The position numbers and the translations under genes were made by a program. This document shows positions 55,785-63,932 of a DNA stretch of 64,000 bases, in pieces. The notes beneath the pieces were generated by a model. It worked only from the letters and a program-made list of their open reading frames with translations, was not told the DNA's origin and did no database searches. Each line of letters starts with the position of its first letter. Position 1 is the first letter of the stretch. The stretch covers positions 46,553 to 110,552 of the forward strand of contig JAQBSZ010000010.1 in NCBI GenBank assembly GCA_027623555.1. Direction: 5' to 3'. The DNA comes from Pseudomonadota bacterium (lineage in GTDB: Bacteria > Pseudomonadota > Gammaproteobacteria > Pseudomonadales > Pseudohongiellaceae).

Positions 55785-56090
55785 CTAATGATGTTTCCAG
55801 GCTTCGAATCCACCTTCCAGGCTATAGGTGTCTGAAAAACCCTGCTCGGCCAGGTAGGCAGCAGCGCTCTGGCTGGTGAGCCCATGGTAGCAATACACCA
55901 GTACCGGTGCCTTCAAGTCTGCGTTGTCGATAAATTCCTGCAGATTGCTGTTATGTAGATGCACCGCGGTATCAATATGATCGTGGGCGTAGGATTGGTC
56001 GTCCCTGATATCGACAATCTGCACACGCCCGGGCCCCTGGGCTTCGAGCAATAAGCGGGCTTCCACAACAGAGATATTGCGAAAATTCAT
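55785..56090 (-). CDS. glpE: Rhodanese (GlpE-like thiosulfate sulfurtransferase)
   Basis: Single-domain rhodanese of 101 aa. Active-site Cys in [18 protein letters not shown] (about residue 67), the [19 protein letters not shown] region before it, and GGFEAW at the end. Length and the CYHG loop match GlpE, which moves sulfur from thiosulfate to thiols. It is divergent from the MerR-cyclase gene. Confidence 0.88.
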   Translation of the reverse strand: MNFRNISVVEARLLLEAQGPGRVQIVDIRDDQSYAHDHIDTAVHLHNSNLQEFIDNADLKAPVLVYCYHGLTSQSAAAYLAEQGFSDTYSLEGGFEAWKHH

Positions 56091-56221
56091 CGGTTTGTCG
56101 GCTCCCTTGTTCTCACTGCAAGCGTACGTCAGTACCGGGCTACTCTATCAAATCCGCGGCTTTTTAACTTACATTTCCTTGCTGCCTATCAGGTGCCAGG
56201 TTATCCATCCAATTGATTAGA

Positions 56222-56272
56222 TAGACTGTCTAATTATACTGTTGACATTACCTAGACTGTCTACTTATACTG
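56222..56272 (+). promoter_or_regulatory. Promoter with duplicated 11-bp palindromic operator
   Basis: TAGACTGTCTA occurs at 56222-56232 and 56253-56263, 31 bp apart (about three helical turns), each followed by TATACT (56235-56240 and 56266-56271). The second palindrome lies inside the 18-bp spacer between TTGACA (56242-56247) and TATACT (56266-56271). MerR-family regulators typically bind such a spacer palindrome. The downstream gene encodes a MerR-type protein, so self-control is likely. Confidence 0.8.
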
Positions 56273-56306
56273 CGTAAACTTGCCCAAATTCCAGGCCAGG
56301 ATAATT

Positions 56307-57821
56307 ATGCTAAACAGCAAGCAACTCATTGAATTAACTGGAATATCTCGAGCCACGTTGAACAACTACGTGGCCCTCGGCATACTGCCAAATCCGGTGG
56401 TTAAGGCGCCTGTAGGTGAGGCTGGTCGAGCGACCAGGTTGGGATACTTCGAAGACGAGGCCGTGGACTGTATAAAGGAAGTTCAGGGGCTGAAGAAACA
56501 GGGACTGTCGATGCACCAGATAGCAGAGAAAATTCGCGGTGGCTCCCCTGCTCCTGCAGCTGGCAGAGCCCAGCAGGCGATAAAGATATCCTCGGAAGGT
56601 GAGCAGGGACCGCTCACCAACCTTTCTCTGGATGGCTCTATCGACAACTTTCCCGGCCCGGCCTATATGGTCAATAATAATTTTGAGTTGATCTGGTGGA
56701 ACGAGAAGGCCAGCAACTCATTTTTTGATACAGGCCATGACATACCACGCGACCTGGAGTCCCGCAATCTATTGAAAATGCTCTTCACCACTCCAGTAGC
56801 TGGAGACGACCACAATCTGATCGAACTGTTAACGCCGCATATGGCCGCGGGTAAGAAACGCCTGTCCCAGCAAGCCCTGATCAAGATCTACTCTGCCCTG
56901 GATTCCCGGCAATTGAGCATTCTGAAAGACATCTACGAAGACGTGGAAGCTGTGGGCAAGGACCCTATCGTGCACTTCCCGGCGATCCTTCCCGGTACCG
57001 AAGGTAGTCCCCAGCTTTGTGACATCTATGTCTGCTTCTATCGAGAAGGGATACTGTTTACCTTCAGCCCGGTAGTTCTAAATGACAATTACCTGCTGGA
57101 ATTTCTCAGCAAACGAAACCATGTCATCAACGAGTTGTTGAAGAAGCGCAAGCCCTACCTCACCAACGTGACCGTGATGGTTGCCGATGTCCAGAACTCG
57201 ACCCGCATCTGTTCCGAACTCCCCGCCGAGGAATATTTCGAACTCATCAACAACATCTGGCAGCAAAGCGAGCCTATCTTTCGTAAGTACTATGGCACTT
57301 ATGGAAAGCATGCCGGCGATGGCATGGTGTACTACTTCTTTCCCCAGCCGGATTGCGATTACAAACTCAACGCCATCACGTGTTCACTCGAACTACAGGA
57401 GATGATGAAAGCCATAACCCAGCAATGGCAGGCAAAGAAAGGCTGGTTTAGCGATATTCACCTGAATATCGGTCTCAATGAAGGCCAGGAATGGTTCGGC
57501 AGCTACCATGCCGGCGGGCACGTGGAATTTACGGTTCTCGGTGAAACCATCAACTACGCCTCGCGGGTGAGTGACTTCGCCAGAAATGGCTCGGTGTGGG
57601 CAACCAAGAACATGCTCAATCAGATTCCAGCGGCGAAACGTCGCCACATCAATTTCGGCATCACCCGTAAATCCCTCAACCAGGAATCGGTGTTCGTCAC
57701 CGATACCTATGCGAGTCTTGGCAGCCTCCTCGATGAAGATGACCGCAACAACACCAAGTTTCGAGACATCGAGATGCTGCCGATTACCGAGATTCGAGAT
57801 ATAGCTACCAGTACCGACTAG
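56307..57821 (+). CDS. MerR-PAS-class III adenylate/guanylate cyclase fusion regulator
   Basis: A 504-aa protein from the ATG at 56307 (AGGA ribosome site 6 bp upstream; the frame is open from TTG 56280, but that lies at the predicted transcript start). Domains: MerR-like winged helix (SKQLIELTGISRATLNNYVALGI and GYFEDEAVDCIKEVQGLKKQG), a linker, a PAS-like segment (GPAYMVNNNFELIWWNEKA), then a class III cyclase domain (about 285-430) with metal Asp in VMVADVQNSTRI, second metal Asp in KHAGDGMVYYF, and transition-state Asn and Arg in GETINYASRVSDFARNG. The Lys in GKHAGDG favours ATP as substrate. Activity and ligand are inferred. Confidence 0.85.
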   Translation: MLNSKQLIELTGISRATLNNYVALGILPNPVVKAPVGEAGRATRLGYFEDEAVDCIKEVQGLKKQGLSMHQIAEKIRGGSPAPAAGRAQQAIKISSEGEQGPLTNLSLDGSIDNFPGPAYMVNNNFELIWWNEKASNSFFDTGHDIPRDLESRNLLKMLFTTPVAGDDHNLIELLTPHMAAGKKRLSQQALIKIYSALDSRQLSILKDIYEDVEAVGKDPIVHFPAILPGTEGSPQLCDIYVCFYREGILFTFSPVVLNDNYLLEFLSKRNHVINELLKKRKPYLTNVTVMVADVQNSTRICSELPAEEYFELINNIWQQSEPIFRKYYGTYGKHAGDGMVYYFFPQPDCDYKLNAITCSLELQEMMKAITQQWQAKKGWFSDIHLNIGLNEGQEWFGSYHAGGHVEFTVLGETINYASRVSDFARNGSVWATKNMLNQIPAAKRRHINFGITRKSLNQESVFVTDTYASLGSLLDEDDRNNTKFRDIEMLPITEIRDIATSTD

Positions 57822-57846
57822 GCAAAATTCTATTCAGGACCTGTTA

Positions 57847-59262
57847 CTACAGCGCAACGACACCAACAATAAAAAATCCCACCGTGGCGATAGCGGCACT
57901 GATCAATGCATAGGGTAACTGCGTCCTGACATGGTCTATATGGTCTGTGGCAGACGCCATCGAAGCCACCACCGTCGTATCGCTGATTGGCGAGGCATGA
58001 TCACCGAATACTGAACCGGACAGTATTGCCGCCAGGAATAAGGACGTGGAGACATCCAGGGATAGCGCGATTTGCAGTGCCAGGGGAATCATGATGGCGA
58101 AAGTTCCCCAACTCGATCCAATTGAAAACGCGATAAAACTCGAAGTCAGGAACAACAAGGGTAACAGCAGAAACAGCGGGATTGTATCCTGGGTTAATTG
58201 GGCAACGTAGGATCCGGTGCCCAGCAGATTGGCCACATCGCCCAGAGCCAGGGCAAACAGCAGAATCAAGGCAACCGGAAGAAAGCCCCCTGCTCCTCTT
58301 AGAAACACTTCCATCAGATCGTGGACAGTGCTGCGCTTGTGCAGTAACACCAGCAACCAGGCGGCGAACAGTGCCACCAGAACTGCCCAGAGCACGGCTG
58401 TGGATCCTGAGCCCTGGGTGATAACGCCGTTACCTGTTATATAGAGACCCGCCGGCATGGCCAGGACCATGGTGGCGATGGGAACAATCATGAATCTTGC
58501 TCTGTCCTCGATGCCGGCGGTTTCCTGTTGTTCTAGTATGGCAGGATCTACCATCGGAGTGGCACCGGGCCACAATAGCTCGCCCCTTTCGGTGCGTTCC
58601 TGGGCTTGTTTCATTGGGCCAATGTTCACACCGCGCCAGATTACGAACGCTGCGAATAGAATGACAGTTATGGGATAGAGATTAAACGGAATCGCACCGA
58701 TGAACACGCCGATAGGATCATCAATCTCCGATGAGGCTATCAACCCTAACACTACCGCTCCCCATGCGTTCAAAGGAATCATGATGCAGATGGGCGCTGA
58801 AGTGGAGTCGATAATATAGGCCAGTTTCTCGCGGGCGATTCGATAGCGATCAAACAGCGGTCGAGAGATCGCTCCCGCCACCAGCAGCGTGATGTTGGAC
58901 TCGATGAAGACAATCACCCCGGTAAAGTAAGCGAGCCATTCCGCCCGCCGTGGCGAGTTGACCCAATGGCGCTGCTCCAGTAAATGAATGAAGCCCCGCA
59001 CCCCGCCGACTCTCTCAATCGTCGCGATCAACCCGCCGATGATGAGCGTGAATACCAGCACGCGAGTATCACCGGCATCGCTGAACACATTAATCACACC
59101 ATCGATTGCCAGCCCGACTCCTGTTAGAGGATTTACCGATTCAAGAATGCAGAAACCGATCCAGATGCCAATGCTCAGGGAGATAATCACCTGGCGGGTG
59201 ACTATGGCGAGAATAATGGCCAGTACTGGCGGGAGAACTGACATCCAGTTGGGTTCAAACAT
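57847..59262 (-). CDS. Na+/H+ antiporter, NhaC family
   Basis: 471-aa inner-membrane protein with about 11-12 hydrophobic segments. Family motifs: the start MSVLPPVLAIILAIVTRQVIISLSIGIWIG architecture, VFIESNITLLVAGAISRPLFDRYRI (about 118-142), and GSSWGTFAIMIPLAL and SGSVFGDHASPISDTTVVASMAS near the C-terminus. It should exchange sodium for protons, fitting a saline habitat. Convergent with the MerR-cyclase gene, with only 25 bp between. Confidence 0.9.
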   Translation of the reverse strand: MFEPNWMSVLPPVLAIILAIVTRQVIISLSIGIWIGFCILESVNPLTGVGLAIDGVINVFSDAGDTRVLVFTLIIGGLIATIERVGGVRGFIHLLEQRHWVNSPRRAEWLAYFTGVIVFIESNITLLVAGAISRPLFDRYRIAREKLAYIIDSTSAPICIMIPLNAWGAVVLGLIASSEIDDPIGVFIGAIPFNLYPITVILFAAFVIWRGVNIGPMKQAQERTERGELLWPGATPMVDPAILEQQETAGIEDRARFMIVPIATMVLAMPAGLYITGNGVITQGSGSTAVLWAVLVALFAAWLLVLLHKRSTVHDLMEVFLRGAGGFLPVALILLFALALGDVANLLGTGSYVAQLTQDTIPLFLLLPLLFLTSSFIAFSIGSSWGTFAIMIPLALQIALSLDVSTSLFLAAILSGSVFGDHASPISDTTVVASMASATDHIDHVRTQLPYALISAAIATVGFFIVGVVAL

Positions 59263-59484
59263 TTTGCTTTCCTGGTATTGCGCCTGGTAGCCGGAACACT
59301 GCAGTCCTGCCGGGGTGCACCCCTCATTATACTTTCGACTGACGGACCGGAAATTGCAGCAAATTGCTTGGTTAATTTACTGGAACTGTGTTAAATCTAA
59401 CCCCTGATACGGTGCCGGTACAGCAGTCCTCGCACCGGTTCTGCTCGGGGAACCGAGTCGCCAATTAAGCAGGAGGAATGCGCT

Positions 59485-60270
59485 ATGAACCGACGCTCGT
59501 TTTTGAGCAATATGAGCGCTGCAACGGTTGCCTCGATTGCCGGGGCAGCGACGCTATCAAAGAAAGCGGATGCGCTCGAAGATGCCATGAGTGTGGAACT
59601 CGACAAACGCATCGCCACACCCTGGTTTTGCAATATCGACCCAACCCCTGAACCAGTCGCCGGCGATACCAGGCCCTGGTACCAGCACGATGATCCACGG
59701 TTGCCGGTTATGCCGGAAGCACCGACCCTCATGGACTTTTACAAATTACGCTTCGCTCCTGCTAACCATGTGCTCCAAAGCGCCAGATTAGCCAAGAACA
59801 ATGGCATGGATGAGAAGATCGTACTGGCGTGCCTGCTCCATGATATCTGCGTGGGTAATTTCATTCGCACGGATCACGGCTATTGGTGCGCGCAGATGAT
59901 CAAGCCCTATGTGGACGAAGAAATCAGCTGGGCTATCGAAAAACACCAGGCGCTACGCTTCTTCCCCGACCAGTCGGTGGGTTATGAATATCCGGAGGCC
60001 TATATTCGTTTCTTCGGCGCCGACTATCAGCCCGAGCCTTATATCGTACAGGCCTGGGAAGAGGCGAAGAAGCATCGTTGGTATATGACTTCACGACTCA
60101 TTACCTTAAACGATCTGTATTCCTTCGAAGAGGGAGTAGTTGTGGATGTGGATGATTTTACCGACATTATCGGTCGCCATTTCAAACAACCGAAAGAAGG
60201 ACTTGGATTCGATGGCAGCCCGGTTGCGCACATGTGGCGCAGCATGATCTGGCCCAATAACTTTCTGTAA
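59485..60270 (+). CDS. Tat-exported HD-domain protein
   Basis: 261 aa. The N-terminus has a twin-arginine signal (MNRRSFLSNM followed by a weakly hydrophobic stretch rich in Ala). The mature part has an HD-type metal site: His95 (ANHVLQSARLA), His119-Asp120 (CLLHDICVG), with further His at 131 and 154. A perfect AGGAGGA ribosome site lies 8 bp before the ATG. HD domains usually cleave phosphoester bonds inside the cell; an exported one suggests a folded metalloenzyme in the periplasm. Substrate unknown. A terminator follows. Confidence 0.8.
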   Translation: MNRRSFLSNMSAATVASIAGAATLSKKADALEDAMSVELDKRIATPWFCNIDPTPEPVAGDTRPWYQHDDPRLPVMPEAPTLMDFYKLRFAPANHVLQSARLAKNNGMDEKIVLACLLHDICVGNFIRTDHGYWCAQMIKPYVDEEISWAIEKHQALRFFPDQSVGYEYPEAYIRFFGADYQPEPYIVQAWEEAKKHRWYMTSRLITLNDLYSFEEGVVVDVDDFTDIIGRHFKQPKEGLGFDGSPVAHMWRSMIWPNNFL

Positions 60271-60342
60271 GCGATCCAGTTTCGCCAGTTTCGCGAGTTT
60301 CGAAAGAGCAAAGTTCTTCACAAGAATTTTGAGCCTTTACAG

Positions 60343-60388
60343 AGGAGTGTTAGCAAGTGCCTACAACACAGCTAACACTCCTTTTTTT
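60343..60388 (+). terminator. Rho-independent terminator after the HD-domain gene
   Basis: AGGAGTGTTAGC (60343-60354) pairs perfectly with GCTAACACTCCT (60371-60382) around a 16-nt loop, followed by T6. It is 72 bp after the stop codon. Confidence 0.9.
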
Positions 60389-60417
60389 GTGTGGCGCTAT
60401 TATGAGGCGATCATTAG

Positions 60418-60867
60418 TTGATTAAACCCATCAAAGCGGTCGATGGGTATCTGGCCTCGCTTCCTGAAGAGCGCAGAGTTCCGATGAGTCAACTGCGCTC
60501 GGTGCTTGTGAAACATCTGCCGGCAGGATTTGCAGAAGTTATGCAGGGCATCCCGAGCTACGTCGTGCCGCTGTCAATTTATCCGCAGGGTTACCATTGC
60601 ACCGCAAATACGCCACTCCCCTTTATGAGCATCGCCTCACAGAAGAACTACATTGCGCTGCATCATTTTGGGATGTACGTGGATCGGGAACTCATGCAGT
60701 GGTTTGTCGCGGAATACCCCAGGTACATGACAGGCAAACTCGATAGGGGTAAGAGTTGTATTCGCTTCAAGAAAATAGGCGAGCTACCGTACGAACTCAT
60801 CGGACAGCTCGCCGCGCAGCGAACCGTCGATGAGTGGGTGGCGTGTTATCAGAAGGCACTGCAGTAG
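60418..60867 (+). CDS. DUF1801-family protein
   Basis: 149-aa cytoplasmic protein with the YdhG-like DUF1801 pattern: VDGYLASLPEERRVPMSQLRSVL at the start, FAEVMQGIPSYVV, a MSIASQKNYIALHHFGMY segment, and a final GKSCIRFKKIGELPYELI. The biochemical role is unknown. The start is TTG at 60418, just after a terminator, so its promoter must lie in the terminator region or upstream. Confidence 0.8.
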   Translation: MIKPIKAVDGYLASLPEERRVPMSQLRSVLVKHLPAGFAEVMQGIPSYVVPLSIYPQGYHCTANTPLPFMSIASQKNYIALHHFGMYVDRELMQWFVAEYPRYMTGKLDRGKSCIRFKKIGELPYELIGQLAAQRTVDEWVACYQKALQ

Positions 60868-60899
60868 CAATCAGTAAGAAGTGTTAGCTAAACAAACCT

Positions 60900-61523
60900 T
60901 TAGTTCTTGCGAATCTCAACATCACCAACACCCACTTCAATCTGCATTTCGAATTCACCCTCACCATGATAGTAAGAGTCTGCGCTGATAAAATTGCGCT
61001 CGTTGTCAGTTCCCTGTGCAAATCCGCGAATCGTTGAATCGCCGACACCGACAGATGCATGGATGGCGTCATAGTCTACATCTGCCACATCCACCCTGAC
61101 CGCTCCAACACCTAATTCCAGGTCGAGGCTATTGGCAAAGTCTTCAATGTGAATATCGCCGACCCCCATATCGAGTTCCAGGGCCAGCTTGGCAGGAAGT
61201 TTGACGCGCCAGTGTTGTTCAATATTCCGGTCGGTGATGCCTATATAGACTCGAGGTCCGCTACCTTCGATATCCAGTTCCACGTCCTCGGCATGACCCC
61301 GGCCAAAAGAAAACCAACCACGATCTGATTCGATATCGATCTCCAGCTGAATTTCTTCCCCATCATAGACCTCGATATCCAACTCGCCGACGGATATTTC
61401 CAGGTGCACCTTTTCCAGCTCACTGGCATCGATAACATGGTTTATCTGCTTGTAGCGATCGGCCATTGCTGTGGAAGAGAACAACAAGACGGCGGGGATT
61501 ATAATCAGTGCATTAATTTTCAT
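60900..61523 (-). CDS. Exported repeat protein, DUF4097/adhesin-like
   Basis: 207 aa with a signal peptide (LIIIPAVLLFSSTAMA). The mature part is built of short beta repeats: VHLEISVGELDIEVYDGEEIQLEIDIE, ALELDMGVGDIHIEDF, LDLELGVGAVRVDV and IEVGVGDVEIRKN, alternating VGVGD-type turns. This is the pattern of DUF4097-like beta-helical proteins. It should be periplasmic or on the cell surface. Function unknown. Divergent or independent of the DUF1801 gene on the other strand. Confidence 0.72.
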   Translation of the reverse strand: MKINALIIIPAVLLFSSTAMADRYKQINHVIDASELEKVHLEISVGELDIEVYDGEEIQLEIDIESDRGWFSFGRGHAEDVELDIEGSGPRVYIGITDRNIEQHWRVKLPAKLALELDMGVGDIHIEDFANSLDLELGVGAVRVDVADVDYDAIHASVGVGDSTIRGFAQGTDNERNFISADSYYHGEGEFEMQIEVGVGDVEIRKN

Positions 61524-61613
61524 AGTGACGACCCCGGGGTTCTATTAATAGTAGATTCGATGCCTGGTCAACGCATCGCCTGCTTAGTCTTAGACGCGTT
61601 ACGGGATAAATAG

Positions 61614-62684
61614 TTACAAGCCCTGGTAAATCTCCCCTCCTGTGCCCAATACCCAGGGAGAGCCAGCGGGATCGACGCTTATTTGGCGGGCACTACCGAG
61701 CACCTGGTTCCAGAAACTACCGGTCCAGCGAAAGATGCCGTGTCCGCCACTGCCGCTGCTGGTGCCAATGACCCAAACCGATCCGTCCGCACCAATCCCA
61801 ATATCACGGGCATAGCCCGGACGTTTGATCCAGCGACCGCCAATCAGTTGATAGACATCGTCAGTATGGTCAATCACCCAGGGAATGCCTTGAGGATCCA
61901 CGTCGATACGCACGGCAGACCCGCTGGTTCGATCCCAGCCGACACCGTTCCAGCGGAATATCCCACCACCGGCAGCGACCCACACCGAGCCATCGGCACC
62001 GATACCGATATCCCGCGCATCTCCCTGCATCTGCTGCCAGAATCCATCGACCCAGCGATGAATCTGGTGCTTGTCATTGACAACCCAGGGGATGCCATCG
62101 GGGCCGACATCGATGCGCACACCAGCACCATCGACGCGTTGCCAATAGGTATCGGCCCAGTAATAAATGCCAAAGCCACCGGGCCGCGCATCGGTGCCGA
62201 TAACCCAGATAGAGCCGTCGGCCCCGATGCCAATGTCGCTTGCCCCGCCCTCCAAACGCTGCCATTGCGGATTGGTATCGATGCCGAGTGCGCTATTCGT
62301 CACAGCATCGGCATTGCTACCCGAATCCATGAGTTGGAAATGACTGTCATCCAGATTTTGTAACTCGGCCCAATAGGATGAACCATTCAACATGATCTCT
62401 GGTACAAACAACACGCCCTGTTGGTAGGTGCTGATCATAAGATTTTCGTTGGCAGGAACTTCGATGGCGGCGATCAGTTCCAGTGTCACGGGATCTGACA
62501 TAGCAGTGAGTGCGAGTTCTGCCGAATAGAATTTGCTGTCGGCGGACAGGTAGGGAATGTGGAGAATGTTTTCGGATAGCGTGGCTTGCTGGGCGAATGC
62601 TGGTAGAGCCAACCATCCAAAATACCCAAGTACCAATTGGCGTAGGAGGTGACCGGTATGAGTTCTGTAGTTGCGCGTTGGCAA
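61614..62684 (-). CDS. Exported tectonin-type beta-propeller protein
   Basis: 356 aa. A signal peptide (LRQLVLGYFGWLALPAFAQ) is followed by a ~130-residue unassigned part and then about five to six tectonin-like units of ~45 aa: DIGIGADGSIWVIG, RIDVGPDGIPWVVN, DIGIGADGSVWVAA, RIDVDPQGIPWVID, DIGIGADGSVWVIG and QISVDPAGSPWVLG, each before an aromatic-rich blade such as GIFRWNGVGW. Tectonin propellers often bind sugars or lipopolysaccharide. The start is TTG at 62684, which begins the signal peptide. The long plus-strand frame opposite is a shadow. Confidence 0.78.
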   Translation of the reverse strand: MPTRNYRTHTGHLLRQLVLGYFGWLALPAFAQQATLSENILHIPYLSADSKFYSAELALTAMSDPVTLELIAAIEVPANENLMISTYQQGVLFVPEIMLNGSSYWAELQNLDDSHFQLMDSGSNADAVTNSALGIDTNPQWQRLEGGASDIGIGADGSIWVIGTDARPGGFGIYYWADTYWQRVDGAGVRIDVGPDGIPWVVNDKHQIHRWVDGFWQQMQGDARDIGIGADGSVWVAAGGGIFRWNGVGWDRTSGSAVRIDVDPQGIPWVIDHTDDVYQLIGGRWIKRPGYARDIGIGADGSVWVIGTSSGSGGHGIFRWTGSFWNQVLGSARQISVDPAGSPWVLGTGGEIYQGL

Positions 62685-63497
62685 TTATTTTCCAGAACGG
62701 CTAATCGCTTGTAAGTTTAATTTAGCAAGGTAATCCCCGAGAGCTTAATGGAAGATGAATGTCTGGGGAGTAGATGGTGCCCGGGGCCGGACACAGCAAA
62801 CAAACGTATCCTATTGTTTTTTATAGATACTATGTCTAGTAGTTTACAAGAATGTTACTAAGGGTGTTACAAAAGCGGTCAATTAGCGCAAAAAACACAA
62901 CGTCTCAACCCAGGATGAATAGTGACAAGACTTCTTCTGAGTCTTCACCTTTTAACGGGCTGCCTTTGATGTAGACGCCATAGCGATAAGGTCTCCGTTA
63001 TGTGACAAACCCAAGCTATCCACTCCACCCCTCTTCTGTTCTGATAGGGGGGGGTATGCCCCGCCTGAAACGGGTAAAGGGGTAGCCGTGGTGATGTAGG
63101 AACGATGACAGGCCCTGAGCTGTAAATTTTTTATTTTTTCCTGAACTACATCACCATTTATCACCCCTCCCCCCCCCCTATAAAAAGCGACACGGGGGTG
63201 GGGTCTTGTGGGACTCCAGCGGCCACATTCTCTCTAAACCAGATTTTCCAACATCTCTTTAATGTCCGCTATGGGTTCCAGGCTGTGTGAAAACTCTTAG
63301 CAAAAATATAATGTCTTAACGAGAGTGCTCTAGTTTATGTTTAACAACACATTTGTGACCTACAATCGCACTCTCATGCGCGTTTTTGGAAGATCTCTGA
63401 CGCCCAAAATAGTTTTCCCACAGCCTAGGCCACAAGCATTCACCGTGGATCAGGCGGCGCGCCAAATGGTACCAACTACTGAAAGATCCATACTTTG
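62685..63497. other. 813-bp gap with repeats and homopolymer runs
   Basis: No supported gene. A 70-codon minus-strand frame (62952-63164) has no family features I can name. The gap holds an 11-bp inverted repeat (TGGTGATGTAG at 63089-63099 and CTACATCACCA at 63146-63156), a run of eight G (63047-63054), a run of ten C (63169-63178), and the 147-bp inverted-repeat element at 63280-63426. The base pattern differs from the gene-dense regions and suggests mobile DNA. Confidence 0.55.
63280..63426. mobile_element. 147-bp MITE-like element
   Basis: AGGCTGTGTGAAAACTCTT (from 63280) and the reverse complement of the right end (63408-63426, reading AGGCTGTGGGAAAACTATT) match at 17 of 19 positions. 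A second inner pair, GAGAGTGC and GCACTCTC, lies inside. No gene fits within it. The ends resemble those of insertion sequences, so this is probably a non-autonomous derivative. Confidence 0.6.
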
Positions 63498-63932
63498 TTA
63501 ACGATTTCCTTTTGCACGATTGTGCGTCTTACAAAGCATTTGGCAATTACTTATATCAGTAGCACCACCTTTGCTCCACGCAGCAACGTGGTCCGCATCC
63601 ATATCGCTGATACTCCAAATCTTATCTTTGTTAGCGTCGTGACCTAGCGCGCAGAGAGGGCAATTTGATTCGCCCTTATTCTGCGCCTCGAGTGTTTGTG
63701 ATTCGTAAACTGACCTTTTCGTTGCCTCATCAAACATACGTACGTCTAGGAACTTTGTATCTACTTCTCCTCCAAGGATATACTCAAAAACTCCTTTTCG
63801 GTTCTTAACATAGGCATCGCCATAAAGCCTTTGTACCGCTGAAGCGACTTGCTTGGGATCATACTTTTTCTTGCTGTAGGTTTTGTATAGCCGGTTCCAT
63901 TCTAGCCCCCTCATCTCGCTTTCAACGTCAGG
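63498..63932 (-). pseudogene. C-terminal part of a DUF262/HNH-type endonuclease gene, 5' end lost
   Basis: The frame reads MRGLEWNRLYKTYSKKKYDP and ends in an HNH nuclease: CPLCALGH, DMDADHVAAWSKGG and SNCQMLCKTHNRAKGN with zinc-binding Cys pairs. This layout (MRGLEWN-YxK, VKNRKGVFEYIL, HNH) is the C-terminus of DUF262-HNH proteins, which are usually over 350 aa and belong to restriction-like defence. The N-terminal DUF262 domain is missing. Coding similarity can be followed back to about 63932 (PDVESEMRG); there the 23-bp repeats of a probable insertion sequence begin, and the frame meets a TAA in them. Confidence 0.7.

Noticed and set aside
61683..62363. 226-codon plus-strand frame
   Set aside because: Antisense to the tectonin gene; its repeats are only the mirror of the propeller repeats.
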